A stretch of DNA of 64,000 nt from Anaerohalosphaeraceae bacterium (GTDB lineage: Bacteria; Planctomycetota; Phycisphaerae; Sedimentisphaerales; Anaerohalosphaeraceae): positions 1 to 64,000 of the forward strand of contig DAOSUR010000009.1 in NCBI GenBank assembly GCA_035378985.1, written 5' to 3'. Shown piece by piece: positions 1-10,700 of this stretch. The notes below the pieces were generated by a model. The model did no database searches, was not told the DNA's origin, and worked only from the letters and a program-made list of their open reading frames with translations. The translations under genes were made by a program, and so were the position numbers. Every line of letters starts with the position of its first letter. Position 1 is the first letter of the stretch.

Positions 1-1094
1 CCCGGCTCCGGCTCCTCAATCCTGACTGATTTGAAGACCCGTACGGTCTTCATCGGTGAAAACATGGAAGCGGATAATCGTCCGCCCGGACCTGCAGTCC
101 GTACAGCCAAAGACCACCGGGAATCATCAAATCCCGGTTCCGCCCAGCCGGCCGGAAGCCGTCGGGCATCATAGCTGCTGCCGCCGAGAATCGCATTATG
201 AAGATAAGGGCCGTATGTCCATTTCCAGGAATCATCCGTACAGACAATCTGTTCCGAACCGTCTTTGTAAACAATCCGAGCCTGCAGAATCAGCTTCAGG
301 GGGCGGTCGGCCTTGACAAAATGAATGCGCCGGTCTCCCTTTGTATTGTAAAACCCCTTTCCCAGCATCACGCCGAAGGTATTCGGCCCCTCCCGAAGGG
401 CATCCGTAATATCAAAGGTATCGTAATAAACTGTCTTTTCATAGACGGACCAGGCGGGGGCCAGAAAATGGTCGCCGACCTTGCCGCCGTTCAGATACAG
501 CTCATAATGTCCCAGTCCGCTCACAAAGACAAAGGCCTTTTGAACGCCGGCTTTTACGGCAAAGGTTTTTCGGAAAATCGGCAACGGATAAAGAGAGGAT
601 TGAGGCTGTGAGGCCTGAATCCATTCGGCCTTCCAATCCTGGTCATTCAAAAGTCCCGTCGTCCAGCGAGCCGGACGGCTCCAGGCCCAGCGGCGGCCCT
701 GCCGGTCCCAGACCTTCACCTTCCAAAAATAAAAAGATGCCGACTTGAGCAGCGGGCCTGCATACTCCACATTCACAGACTGGCCGGAAAGAACTTTTCC
801 GCTGTCCCAGATATCTGCTTGACCCTCCGCCAGCTTTTGTTCGGACGAAGCAACCAGAATCTGATAAGCGGACTGGAACACCCCCTGCCGCGCCGAGTGA
901 ATCACCCAGCTTAGACGAGGTCTGGGGGTGTCGATTCCCAGCGGGTCGGTCAGATACTCGCATCGCAGAGAATCAACCGCAAAACCGGTCTGACCAGAAG
1001 GGCCCAAAAACAATTGACAGCCCCCGAAAAAGAGACCTTCAAAACCGGCAAGCCAGATGCAAAAAAACTTCCATTTTGTGAATGTGGCTGTCAT
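1..1094 (-). CDS. Alpha-L-rhamnosidase, N-terminal part (gene cut by window edge)
   Basis: The frame stays open from an ATG at 1094 to the window edge, so at least 364 residues of the N-terminus are present and the catalytic barrel lies outside. A hydrophobic N-terminal segment suggests export. The next stretch (YLTDPLGIDTPRPRLSW, then a fibronectin-like sandwich ending in KVKVWDRQGR) is the usual opening of GH78 alpha-L-rhamnosidases. It is followed by the jelly-roll lectin-like domain (GLGHYELYLNGGKVGDHFL, then MLGKGFYN). By family it would release terminal rhamnose from pectin or other glycans in the periplasm or outside the cell. The start overlaps the stop of the upstream esterase in an ATGA arrangement, so the two are probably translationally coupled. 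The family call is good; the substrate is inferred. Confidence 0.82.
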   Translation of the reverse strand, partial: MTATFTKWKFFCIWLAGFEGLFFGGCQLFLGPSGQTGFAVDSLRCEYLTDPLGIDTPRPRLSWVIHSARQGVFQSAYQILVASSEQKLAEGQADIWDSGKVLSGQSVNVEYAGPLLKSASFYFWKVKVWDRQGRRWAWSRPARWTTGLLNDQDWKAEWIQASQPQSSLYPLPIFRKTFAVKAGVQKAFVFVSGLGHYELYLNGGKVGDHFLAPAWSVYEKTVYYDTFDITDALREGPNTFGVMLGKGFYNTKGDRRIHFVKADRPLKLILQARIVYKDGSEQIVCTDDSWKWTYGPYLHNAILGGSSYDARRLPAGWAEPGFDDSRWSLAVRTAGPGGRLSASMFSPMKTVRVFKSVRIEEPEP

Positions 1095-2005
1095 TTCGGC
1101 TTCTCAGAGGCGGCGGATTTTCCCTTCAGGTGCTTTTCGAGGAATTCCCGGGTCAGCCGCGGGACATTCGGGTCGCGAAACATACCATGTCCGCCCCCTT
1201 TGACGGTATAGAAAATCACCGGCACCCCCGCCTGACGAAGGGCCTCATCCAGCAAAATGCTCTGATGATAAGGCACAACCGGGTCCTGATCGCCGTGAAC
1301 AACCAGGAACGGAGGATCCTTCGAGGACACGTAGGTAATTGGATTGGCTTTTTGAACTTTGTCCTTATTTTCCTGAATCGGCCCTCCGATGAGCAGCGAG
1401 GCCGGCGAATCGGGGGAATTGTGAACCATCCCGCCCGGCAGACGGTGATCATCCATCTGCAGGAAATCCGTCGGCCCGAAATAATCGACAACGGCCTGCA
1501 CCGCACTGGAAAACTCAAGATGCTCCCCCTTGTCGAACTCTTTCGTATCGCCGGTTACCCCCAGCATAGCCGCCAGATACCCTCCAGCCGAAGGCCCCCA
1601 GGCGGCGATATGATTGGGGTCAATCCGGTAGTCCCCTGCATGGCATCGAAGCCAGCGGACCGCCGCCTTGCAGTCTTCAACCTGAGCCGGAAATTTGGCG
1701 TGCTGGCTGAGTCGATAATTGATAGACGCAACGGCATAGCCGTCCCTGACATACTCCAGCGGAACCCCCTGTTCCTTGCTGCCCGCCAGAAAGGCCCCGC
1801 CGTGAATATAGACAATCAGGGGAAAATTCTCTCCTTCGGCGGGCAGATACAAATCCAGCTTGTGCCGTTCGTGCCCGCCGGCCGCGTAAGCCAAATCCCG
1901 ATAAACCGGCCCGGCCTTTTTCTCAGAAAGGTCAGAAGCAGAGCCGGCCATTCCGAGGGAAAAAATCAGCCATGGAGTGAGAAGGACAAAATAACGGAAA
2001 GACAT
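1091..2005 (-). CDS. Secreted alpha/beta-hydrolase esterase (BD-FAE/acetyl esterase type)
   Basis: A 304-residue protein with an N-terminal signal peptide (FVLLTPWLIFSLGMAGSA). The alpha/beta-hydrolase marks are all visible: the oxyanion motif IHGGAF, the nucleophile elbow GPSAGG, an acid in HGDQDPVVP and the catalytic His in GGGHGMF. This family removes acyl groups (acetyl, feruloyl) from plant polysaccharides. I chose the ATG at 2005 because it has a good ribosome site (AAAGGGG) and places the signal peptide at the N-terminus; the longer frame to 2113 would run through the hairpin repeat. It overlaps the rhamnosidase by 4 bases, which suggests that both act on the same decorated glycan. Confidence 0.85.
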   Translation of the reverse strand: MSFRYFVLLTPWLIFSLGMAGSASDLSEKKAGPVYRDLAYAAGGHERHKLDLYLPAEGENFPLIVYIHGGAFLAGSKEQGVPLEYVRDGYAVASINYRLSQHAKFPAQVEDCKAAVRWLRCHAGDYRIDPNHIAAWGPSAGGYLAAMLGVTGDTKEFDKGEHLEFSSAVQAVVDYFGPTDFLQMDDHRLPGGMVHNSPDSPASLLIGGPIQENKDKVQKANPITYVSSKDPPFLVVHGDQDPVVPYHQSILLDEALRQAGVPVIFYTVKGGGHGMFRDPNVPRLTREFLEKHLKGKSAASEKPK

Positions 2006-2029
2006 AATCAGACCCCTTTCTAAAAAACA

Positions 2030-2120
2030 AAACCGGAGAGGGCGGGATTCGCTTCGCGGCTCCTTCGGTGTCGAACCCGCTTGATGACGCATCTGCGTCC
2101 TGCGGGTTCTCATCCCGCCC
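2030..2120. repeat. tRNA-tail repeat with long nested hairpin
   Basis: Bases 2030-2051 are identical to 2189-2210, the 3' end of the neighbouring tRNA-Ser gene plus its flank (22 of 22). Beyond the copy, three nested inverted pairs form one long stem: 2041-2048 with 2112-2119, 2073-2080 with 2102-2109, and 2086-2091 with 2094-2099. It lies downstream of the tRNA and in the 5' leader of the esterase. It could be a scar of integration at the tRNA, a tRNA-derived palindromic repeat, or an RNA processing or termination element. Confidence 0.6.
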
Positions 2121-2192
2121 GGGGAAAAACTAAGGACAATTCCGCTGTCGAGAACACAGCCCCTTTTCCCCTATGTTAACCACCCGGCAAAC

Positions 2193-2280
2193 CGGAGAGG
2201 GCGGGATTCGAACCCGCGGTAGAGACAAGCCCTACACAGCCTTTCCAAGGCTGCTCGATCAGCCACTCCGACACCTCTCC
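2193..2280 (-). tRNA. tRNA-Ser (anticodon GGA)
   Basis: Read on the minus strand, the sequence folds as a class II tRNA of 88 nt. The acceptor stem is GGAGAGG paired with CCTCTCC, the anticodon loop is CTTGGAAAG giving GGA, there is a long variable arm, and the T arm GCGGGTTCGAATCCCGC is canonical. The discriminator base is G, as expected for serine. CCA is not encoded. Confidence 0.95.
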
Positions 2281-2336
2281 ATACAGTCGGCTATCTTACC
2301 GGCAAAAAGGACAGGATGCAACCGGAAAAATCAGGT

Positions 2337-2816
2337 TTATCGTTCGATGTTTTCGCTTCGCCGACGATGAAAGAAGGCCTGCAGCTGCGCCCGGCAGTCG
2401 TCGGCCAAAATTCCGGCGGTCACTTCGAGGCGGTGATTCAGACGCGGGTCCTGAACAATATTGTACAGACTGCGGACGGCACCGGTCTTCGGGTCATCCG
2501 TTCCGTAAACCAGCCGGTCCAGACGGGCCAGCACCAAAGCGCCGGCACACATCGGACAGGGCTCGAGCGTGACGTAAATGGTACAGCCGTTCAGCCGCCA
2601 GTTGCCGATATATTCGGCAGCCTGGGTCAATACAATGATTTCCGCATGAGCCGTCGGGTCGTTGAGCTGCTCCCGCTGATTATACGCCCGCGCAATCACA
2701 CGGTCCTCATACACAATCACACAGCCGATCGGCACATCGCCGTTTTCCTCGGCGATATAGGCCTGGTCAATGGCCATGCGCATATATTGTTCATCTTTGG
2801 ACAAGGGACCTTCCAT
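2337..2816 (-). CDS. tadA: tRNA adenosine(34) deaminase
   Basis: A 159-residue cytidine-deaminase-fold protein with the zinc and catalytic motif HAEI followed by PCPMCAGAL, both diagnostic of TadA. It converts A34 to inosine in the wobble position of tRNA-Arg(ACG). Length and motif spacing are normal for the family. It sits between the tRNA-Ser gene and a glycoside hydrolase gene, 13 bases from the start-distal end of the latter, so it may be co-transcribed with the glycan genes without functional linkage. Confidence 0.93.
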   Translation of the reverse strand: MEGPLSKDEQYMRMAIDQAYIAEENGDVPIGCVIVYEDRVIARAYNQREQLNDPTAHAEIIVLTQAAEYIGNWRLNGCTIYVTLEPCPMCAGALVLARLDRLVYGTDDPKTGAVRSLYNIVQDPRLNHRLEVTAGILADDCRAQLQAFFHRRRSENIER

Positions 2817-2829
2817 TCTCCGCCTTTCG

Positions 2830-5800
2830 TCAGTTCAGCCGAATTGTCAGGGGTTCCAGATTTTCCGAGGCGGCGATTTTACAGCCGTCCGCATAGACTG
2901 ACAAGCCCTTTCCCCGTCCATACCGCAGGCCCGTTCGGTCCCACAGAATCGTCAGGTTCCGCCCGCGGTACGGCACATTGTCCAGGCAGAACCAATCCCA
3001 GCGTTCCTTCGGAACCAGCGGGTCAATCAAAATATCCTCTCCTTCCGAAGGCACCAGCCCCGCCAGACCGGTAATCACCAGGTCGCAGAAGGTCGAATGG
3101 TTGTAAAAACGGCTTCGATTGGAATCCGGCGTCAGCCATGCACCTGTCTTTTCGTCGAGATATTCCCCGATATAGGGCTTGGCGTCCCGGCGGTGGCTGC
3201 GCGCGTAGGTGAGCATGGCATCAAAAAAGTCCTCGCGGCTCACATACGGCTGCGAATACTGTCGAAGCAGATGGGCCAGAGCCGTTAAGGTCTGGCTGGT
3301 CGCAAAGGGCCAGACGGCCCCGTCCCATTCGCAGGTGCCGACGCCGTGACTGCGAAAAGCCGGATGCCGCCGCTCCGCCGTGGTAAGCCCCATCGGAGCC
3401 CAGAAGCCCTCCGGGTCCGTCAGCTGCCGCCAGGCCTCTTCATACCCTGCATCCGGCAAATTAAAATACCACGGAATAAAGCCGATGGCCTCGCGGACAT
3501 CCACGGGCGTCATATCGGGACGCAGAACCTTAAAAAATTTCGCCTGCGGGTCCCACAGGTGCTCCTGAATCAGATGTTTGAGCTTTGCGGCCTGCTCGGC
3601 ATACTGACGGGCCAGCGAATCACGCCCGGCCATTTGAGCAATCTTCGAAACCGCCAGCATATTCGCATACAAATAGCAGTTCAGCGGCGGACGAATGTTT
3701 TTCTCTTTTCGCGAACCGCTGATGGATTCCTCCATCCCGTCACGCACATCAAACTGCCAGAACAGACCGTTTTCCAGCCCCTTTTCCGCCCGCCAGCGCT
3801 CCAGGTCCTCGACAAATGCATCCAGCAGGCCAATCAGAAAATCCTTGTCCCGATGAACCCAATACCGCCGATACAGCGCCCACGTCGCCCAGTTGCTGTA
3901 TTTGTGAAAATGGGGCTGAAGGGAGCCGTTGTGTCCGGTGTACCAAAAGCGGGCGTAATCATCGATGAGCTGCTGGTCCCGCAGCCAGGTGCCTTCATAG
4001 ATGTGATGGCCGACGGCACAGCTGATGGTGTTGTAAGGGCCGCTGTGGCTGACCTTGTCGAGAAACTCTGTGAGCACAAAACCGCTCGGCGTCTGTTTGA
4101 TATGCTTGCGAAAGGTCCACCAGCGGAAATAATAAATCTCCTCCAGTTCCCTGTCGGGACATTCGAAAAAAGGGATGTTCCGCTTTATCCAGTCCCATGC
4201 CTGAGCATTCGGAACCGCATTGACAATCGGTTCCTCATCCATTTGATTGAAGGCATCGACATAGCGGCGAAAGGAGTCCGGATTCAGGACGGACTCGGTG
4301 ATGTCTTCAGCCCGGAAATCCTGGAGATAAAAGACCGCCGGTGCAACCGGCTCATCCGCCCCCGGTTCATCCCAGCCGGGAATGAATTCGCTGCCGCTCT
4401 TGTACTTCTGGACATCGTCCGTCAGCCGATACCGTCCGGTGCGGAACTCGATGCGATGAGGAGTCCCTTCCGGCATTCCGAACGCGGCTTTTTGCAGAAG
4501 AGGTTTCTCATCCAAAAACAAATCGAAAGAGCGGTTTTTCGAATCGATTTGAAACCGGAATGTGTGCCATTGCCCTTGAACCAATTTGGCAAAAGAACGG
4601 TATTCTCCGGATTGCGGATTGAAAAGAAGGCCGTTCCGCTGCGTATCGATTCGCAGCGGGATCAGCCGGTCCCCTTTTTCTGAAAGGATTTCGATATCCA
4701 GCACCTCCCGCGGAGACTGGACATACAAACGGAAGGAGATGGAAAGGCGGGGGCTTTTCTGAAAGACCCGGACCGCCTTGGCATAATCATAGGGGTCTGT
4801 GTCCTTGAGCATCAGGCTTTTTTCCGTCCGGCTGGGAAACTCTGCGATTTCCACCGGACACCATTGCGGCGAATAAATATTCCAGTCCGGGACATATCCG
4901 CCGGTTTCCATTCGGCTGAAATCATCCGCAACCGGCCCCTGCACCTGGCCTTTTACGGGAATGGGAATGCGGGCAATCCAGATGTCTTCTTTGCTGACCG
5001 AATATACAACCCAGAGGTCATCCCCGGGCGGGTTGCCGTTGCCTTCGACGATGCCGCGGACGTACTGCGGGCCGGGCCGCTTTTCCCGCCCCCAATACCG
5101 CTTGGGCGGCACTTCCCCATGCACGACAAGGAGATTGTCAAAATGAATTCCATCCTCGCCTGTTGCAACACAGAGCGGATGACGTGCCTCGCTGCCCGTC
5201 GGATTATAAACCAGCGCATACCGTCCGTCATCGGTTCGCTGGCCCCAGATTTTGGCCCCGCCGTACGTGAGCGTTTCGCAGCGAACCGGATAGGACCACG
5301 TCTCGCCCTGGTCGCGGCTGATGGTCACCCAGCGGTCTTTGAAAAAGCCAACAATGACTCCATCAGGACGGGTATAAAAGCAGAAGGCCTTGCCGGGCTT
5401 GCTGCGTCCCTGAGGCGGCGGCCAGGTCACCCGATAAAAATCATCGCGGTCCTGTGCAAACTGGTCTTCCTCCCACCACTGGATCCGCCGAACCTTATCC
5501 TCCAGAAACGCATTGCACGCAAAAACGAAACCGACATCATTTGATTCCGTATAAAGCGGATACAGCAGCGGCCCTGTCCAGTTGTCATTGACCCGAATGA
5601 AGTAAATCGGGCCCAGTGAATCATCCGGACGGATTTCCCGCACCACCCTGCCGATGCCGTCACTGTACGGCGAGCCGTAAAAGCCCATCGTCAGGAAGCG
5701 TCCGTTGGGAGCGATGTAAAACCCCATCCTCTGGTGCATATAGGGATAGGTGATTTGGGCCTTTTCATCCGCCAACGGATAGATGGGAAACAAAACCTGC

Positions 5801-6189
5801 GGGCGGCTCCAGTGCCTGCCGTCTTTGGAACGGGTCAGCATTGTGGCACCGGGCGGAATATGCTCTCCAAAAGGGTTGGTCAAATAATGACAATAAAACT
5901 GCCCGTTCGCATAGGCCAGCATCGGCGCATGGTTGTACGTCCAGCCCAGCCCGTCCGACCATTCCGGATGGCTTCGGTTGGCCCGCAGAATCTGGTAGTT
6001 ATGAACCCCGACGGCGGGAGGCAGCTGTCCATCGTGGTAGCCGGTTTTGTAGTCGCTGTTGGAGGTTTTTACGGCTCCGACAAACCGAACGGGCTCTTGT
6101 TCATCCCCCGCAGACCGGAGGAGACCGGATAGACAAAACATCAAACCAACCGACAAGCGAACAATTCTCGAGTGATTTTTAGTCCACAC
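2830..6189 (-). CDS. Large secreted glycosidase: beta-propeller plus (alpha/alpha)6 domain
   Basis: About 1,119 residues. After a signal peptide, roughly residues 50-420 show a sialidase/BNR-like propeller (repeated SxDG and TWSYP-type blades such as ISRDQGETWSYP). Roughly 440-600 resembles a LamG-type sandwich, and roughly 630-1100 a six-hairpin glycosidase (GTWLRDQQLIDDYARFW, CEWDGAVWPFATSQTL). The likely role is extracellular polysaccharide cleavage; the substrate is unknown. The start is uncertain. GTG at 6189 gives the best signal peptide and overlaps the upstream stop by 11 bases. ATG at 6141 would clip the signal peptide, and the open frame runs on to 6306. It is tightly linked to the DUF5060-type gene upstream. 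Confidence 0.75.
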   Translation of the reverse strand: MWTKNHSRIVRLSVGLMFCLSGLLRSAGDEQEPVRFVGAVKTSNSDYKTGYHDGQLPPAVGVHNYQILRANRSHPEWSDGLGWTYNHAPMLAYANGQFYCHYLTNPFGEHIPPGATMLTRSKDGRHWSRPQVLFPIYPLADEKAQITYPYMHQRMGFYIAPNGRFLTMGFYGSPYSDGIGRVVREIRPDDSLGPIYFIRVNDNWTGPLLYPLYTESNDVGFVFACNAFLEDKVRRIQWWEEDQFAQDRDDFYRVTWPPPQGRSKPGKAFCFYTRPDGVIVGFFKDRWVTISRDQGETWSYPVRCETLTYGGAKIWGQRTDDGRYALVYNPTGSEARHPLCVATGEDGIHFDNLLVVHGEVPPKRYWGREKRPGPQYVRGIVEGNGNPPGDDLWVVYSVSKEDIWIARIPIPVKGQVQGPVADDFSRMETGGYVPDWNIYSPQWCPVEIAEFPSRTEKSLMLKDTDPYDYAKAVRVFQKSPRLSISFRLYVQSPREVLDIEILSEKGDRLIPLRIDTQRNGLLFNPQSGEYRSFAKLVQGQWHTFRFQIDSKNRSFDLFLDEKPLLQKAAFGMPEGTPHRIEFRTGRYRLTDDVQKYKSGSEFIPGWDEPGADEPVAPAVFYLQDFRAEDITESVLNPDSFRRYVDAFNQMDEEPIVNAVPNAQAWDWIKRNIPFFECPDRELEEIYYFRWWTFRKHIKQTPSGFVLTEFLDKVSHSGPYNTISCAVGHHIYEGTWLRDQQLIDDYARFWYTGHNGSLQPHFHKYSNWATWALYRRYWVHRDKDFLIGLLDAFVEDLERWRAEKGLENGLFWQFDVRDGMEESISGSRKEKNIRPPLNCYLYANMLAVSKIAQMAGRDSLARQYAEQAAKLKHLIQEHLWDPQAKFFKVLRPDMTPVDVREAIGFIPWYFNLPDAGYEEAWRQLTDPEGFWAPMGLTTAERRHPAFRSHGVGTCEWDGAVWPFATSQTLTALAHLLRQYSQPYVSREDFFDAMLTYARSHRRDAKPYIGEYLDEKTGAWLTPDSNRSRFYNHSTFCDLVITGLAGLVPSEGEDILIDPLVPKERWDWFCLDNVPYRGRNLTILWDRTGLRYGRGKGLSVYADGCKIAASENLEPLTIRLN

Positions 6190-7753
6190 ACTGCAGCCGA
6201 AGGGCCATATACGGCCTGCCGGGCATCTGAATAGTCCGCCGTTTAACATCTGCATAGACATACTGATCCAGTTTCTCCACTTCAAATGTATCTTCCACCG
6301 ATTCAATAGTCATATTCCAAGTATCAATCCGTTCTGCGCGAAACCGCATTCCGTTTTCCAGGCCCTTCTTCGGCAGCCGAAAGGTCCATTTTCGAATGGG
6401 CTCTTTCCCGAAGTAAATCAGATAATATCGACCCGGCCGGCCGGCGATATTGGTTTCATAATACTGGTCTATCGGTTCCAGACCCTCCGGCGGACCGGAC
6501 TCCACAATTTTTCGGAGAAAGCTGATCCGCGGCGGACTCTGTCCTCGAAGTGTCCCCCCTGCAGATGTCCACGGAACATCCGATATCGAAATTTTCAGGG
6601 CTTCCCCATGGGTGGCATACGCCCCGCCGATATAGGCGGACCAAAACCGAAAGGCCATCTCCTCTCCCGACAGCTGTCCCCATCGGCGGTCAATGTTGCC
6701 CTCATAATTAATTTCATCGAGAACTATCGGCTTTTTGTAGATATCCCGCAGCATCGGCGCTATCCCCAGATAGCGGGCCGCCATATAGTATTGAAGACTT
6801 ACGTGAGTGACCCAGGTTTTGGTATAATCATAAATCCGGTCCGCATTGTGCATGGAGCGAAGGTGCTGATACGGGTCTTTTTCCTGCACCAGACAAAAGA
6901 GAGCATCCCAATCCTCATCCGTCAGGTTCTGAATAAAGCTGTTTTCATTCGCCAGGGACCACCAGATATTCCGAAAGGCCGCCAGACGGGCAATCACATA
7001 TCGGAGATAAAATCGACGGTCTTCCATGGACATTCGATCGAACCCCCACTCGCCTCGGTCGTACGGATGAAAAAGAATTACGTCGGCCTCAACCCCCAAT
7101 TCAGACAGCTGAGCAATCCCCCGTTCTATCTTACGAAAGTACTCCGGATTAAACTGCGTAAAATCCCATCCATTCATCCCTTTCTGCTGAAAAGGAAAAC
7201 AGGTTAAGGCATTGGGGTCGGTGTTGGAACGAAGATTCCCCGGAGGCAGCAGAAGAAAACGTACCTTGTTAAACGGCGAGTTTCGGAGAGTCTGAAGGGT
7301 TTGCTGCTGCACGGCATCGGGCTGAAAAAACCACTTGTAAATCGTCGTGCCGAATGGGAAAAACGGCGTCCCGTCGGCATAAGCAAAATGATATTGCTCT
7401 CTCACTCGAACCGGACCGTGATTGCCCGAGGCCGCAGGAGTGCACACAAACGCTCCCTGCCTTCCATTCAGGTCCGGCAGGCTGCTTTGGACTTCATAAG
7501 ACCATCTCCCTTCGGATTCCGGCATAAAACGAATTTTATAAACGCCGTTGCCGTCATAAAACCCCTCTGCGGAAACCTTTCGCTCTCCCTGTGTAAAAAC
7601 AGCACTCAGATGAACATCCGCAAACGGATTGCCCTGGCTCGGTCCCTTGAAAGAAAGTTCGAAGATTCCCCATCGCTGAACGGATGCAGGTTCTTCGGCC
7701 CTGCCTTCCGGCAGAGAAATCAAAACCGCCAGAGCAAAAACCCACCCTTTCAT
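6179..7753 (-). CDS. Secreted DUF5060/DUF4038-type putative glycoside hydrolase
   Basis: A 524-residue protein with a signal peptide (MKGWVFALAVLISLPEGRAEE). Residues about 25-110 form the DUF5060-like sandwich (GVYKIRFMPESEGRWSYEV). Residues about 120-420 form a TIM-barrel of the DUF4038/apiosidase-like class, with PFFPFGTTIYKW at the first strand, WWSLANENSF (a probable acid/base Glu after Asn) and KPIVLDEINYEG (a probable nucleophile Glu). A C-terminal sandwich follows. Related enzymes cut apiose- or uronate-containing side chains; the exact substrate here is not deducible. It lies in a three-gene run (7763-10894, this gene, 2830-6189) with 9-base or overlapping junctions. Confidence 0.8.
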   Translation of the reverse strand: MKGWVFALAVLISLPEGRAEEPASVQRWGIFELSFKGPSQGNPFADVHLSAVFTQGERKVSAEGFYDGNGVYKIRFMPESEGRWSYEVQSSLPDLNGRQGAFVCTPAASGNHGPVRVREQYHFAYADGTPFFPFGTTIYKWFFQPDAVQQQTLQTLRNSPFNKVRFLLLPPGNLRSNTDPNALTCFPFQQKGMNGWDFTQFNPEYFRKIERGIAQLSELGVEADVILFHPYDRGEWGFDRMSMEDRRFYLRYVIARLAAFRNIWWSLANENSFIQNLTDEDWDALFCLVQEKDPYQHLRSMHNADRIYDYTKTWVTHVSLQYYMAARYLGIAPMLRDIYKKPIVLDEINYEGNIDRRWGQLSGEEMAFRFWSAYIGGAYATHGEALKISISDVPWTSAGGTLRGQSPPRISFLRKIVESGPPEGLEPIDQYYETNIAGRPGRYYLIYFGKEPIRKWTFRLPKKGLENGMRFRAERIDTWNMTIESVEDTFEVEKLDQYVYADVKRRTIQMPGRPYMALRLQCVD

Positions 7754-7762
7754 TCGAAATCC

Positions 7763-10700
7763 CTAATTTCTCACAATCCAATAGAAAGCAGGTGCTTCCG
7801 CAAGCCACTCCTGCTGAACCAGTTTTTGAACAGATGAAATCTGACCGGTTTCCAAATCGACTCGGCGGATTTCAAACGTTTCTTCGTCTTTTTGAACGGG
7901 CAAAGGCAGTTTCTTTCCTTCCGCCGCATAAACCAGATATTGTTTCGGCACGTCAGCCAGAGCAAAACAGTGGGCCGAATCCCCGGGCCAATCGAACGGC
8001 TTCATTTTCACAACCGCCTCCAGAAGCGAAGGTTCGGTCTTCGGCGGCAGCGGAGGCAGCGAACCGCCCCCCAGCAGCACGGCCCATCCAAAACGGCCGT
8101 CCGCCGAATAAATGACCGCCTTGTCCGGATACCGTTCTCGGTATTCCCGTACAGCCCGAACCACCTGTTCAAAGGAGGCCGGTTTGGGATTGAGCAGGCG
8201 GGCATGCTGACGCGGTGCCAAATGTTTGCCCCCCTGCGGAGCGTACAGTGCCCCGTTTTGCTGATACCACCAATACCGAATATCAATCACAGAAACGAGT
8301 TCTCGATACTTCGGCTCGGACAAAATTACATCCTGCACGTCTTTTGTGCAGCTGAGAGCAATCAGCGGATTTCTTTGCTTTTCCTGTTTCCACTGCCGGA
8401 TTGTATCCAGCCAAAAACGGACAAACTCCGCCGGCCCGGTATATTCCGCCGATGTCATCTGAATGACATTTGTATTGTCCGCAAACGCATCCAGACACTG
8501 GCGGATATAGGCCTGATGCAGGGCACGTCGGCCGGGGTGACTGACATCATAAAACAAATGGTCCAGAAAAATCCGTTTATCGCTGGCATAGGGCGGCGGC
8601 TCCGGAAAACCTGTGTCGTTGATGTTATTGGCAGGCCGCCACGGAAAATCCGCCCAATGGGCCCCGGCCTCCAGCACGTTGTGCTGAAAGTAGTTCTGGT
8701 GCAGCAGAACCAGCCCTTTGCGTTCGCACAAATCCGCGAACTCCTTCAGCCGGGCCCAATACCAGGCGTTATAGCGGGTCAAATCATACCGGCTCAGCCC
8801 GTCCCAGGCCGTTCCGATACCGCTGCGGTCAAAGGGCTGCTCGTAAAACGGCGGCCGAACATCCCCGTTCATCCGGCGGACACGCTGATGGTCATCCCTC
8901 CGGCGCTCATACCAGAGGCCGTAATTGTAATCCAGCACCGCCCTGCCGGACGCCGCCATTTCAGACGTTAATTCCTCCAAATCATCCGTAAACCCCCGTC
9001 CGATTCGCCCCGGAACAAACCGGGTAATCCCGATCCCAAAAGACGGAGCCTCATCGGGACGTGTCGTCCCCCTCCACCAGGCAACCCCCGTGCTCGCACC
9101 GGCAAGCAGCCTCCCCTGACAGACAAGGAGTCCGTTCACAAGGGAAATCTGCTTTTCCGGCGGATTGGCGGAAACCGTTCGGTTCTTTGTTTCATCCCAA
9201 ACCTTCTCGAGCGGCTGAGCCGCGGACGTATCGGAGACAATCGGATATTCCTCCGTCAATTTCCCAATAAACTCCGCGAGGGTCGGCATTGGTTTTGAGG
9301 AGGCGGCCGCCAATGCCGCCGCTAATTCATAAGAGGGGTTTGTCGTACCGGAAGTATCAACTTTCCACAGACGAATCCGACCTGCCGCCTCTTTGCCAAG
9401 CCGCTGGGCCAGCTGGGCCTGATAAAGACTGTCAGGCTTGACAAAATTGTTGGACTGCTCCCACCAGCCGTCGCCTTCGAATTCCGCCCAGCATCCGAAC
9501 GCCCAGTTCCAGGCGGTCGGGGGTTTGGCGCATTCGATAATCGCCGCATCACACTGCCAGAGAACACAATTGGCGCCGGTCCATCCAATCCCTTCGCCTC
9601 GGCTGCCGCGATGGCCTACCCGCAGGGCATTTCCGTCAATTCGCACATTGTCATAAAGAACGCCGCAGGCCCAGCTTTCCAGCGGTCCGCTGTCCTCCAG
9701 CGGCTCCCTGGCCCAGCACTGCACGAATGCATTCGGCCCCGGTGCACAGTAGCCGACGGAAAAATCATGCCGCCCCCGCTCAGACCAACACCGAAGAAAA
9801 AGGGTCATCTGCCCCATTGTAAAAAAGGAATTTCTTCGCCAGCCGCCTTCCTCAGATACGGGCTCCAGAGACAGGCAATCCTCCACCGTAACCCATTTGG
9901 CGGTTTCCCACACCGCCGCCAGCGAACCGGCAAAATGAACGGCCGTCAAGCGGCGAACCCAGACATTTTCGGCATTTTCAATCGTAACGGCCATCCAGGA
10001 ATGATTCTCATCCTTCGGGTTGGCCGGATTGAATTGCGACACACAGCGGAGATTTTCCACCCCGATATGATGAATCCGTCCGGGCCATTGGTATTTTTGT
10101 ACGGTGCCGCCGCCCCACCGCTGCTCGAGAGCCGCCGTCAGCGGGGCATCCAGAATGACCCGCCCGCCGTCAACGGCACGAATCACCCGATCCCATCGGA
10201 TATCGCGAGAGCCAGCCTTCCAGTCAAACTGACCTTTGAGCCCGCCGCCGAACCGATTCATTCCGATATGCTCTATCCATTCCCGGGTGCTGGGCCGGGT
10301 AATCACCACCGTATCCCCGACGGAAAAGCCCTCCGTATTCTCCAGACGAAGGGAATAGGAGCCGACCGGAACCATTTCATCCTGAATCTGAACCGCCTGC
10401 CCCACTCCGGAACGGTCATTCTTTCCGGCAATACGAATGAGGGTTCTGCGGTCCGTGCCGGCGGCAATCAGGACCGTGCCATCCTCATCCATTCCCTCGC
10501 CGCGCAAAACCACCCCGGATGAACGCAGAATCAAGCCGCCCTGCAGGATATATCGCCCCCGACGCAGCAGAACAGCTCCCCGAAAGCCGTCATTATTCAA
10601 GGGAAGCGAAGACACATACTCGACAGCCGCCTGAATCCGGGCGGTATTATCGCCCTCAATCGGCTCGACAATAACCCGTACAGGCACATTGGGGATCGGC

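Noticed and set aside
1082..2023. 313-residue open frame on the plus strand
   Set aside because: It is the antisense shadow of the esterase gene, which has clear catalytic motifs; the plus-strand translation has no recognisable domain or start signal.
3346..4683. 445-residue open frame on the plus strand
   Set aside because: It is the antisense of the large secreted glycosidase; no start signal or domain.
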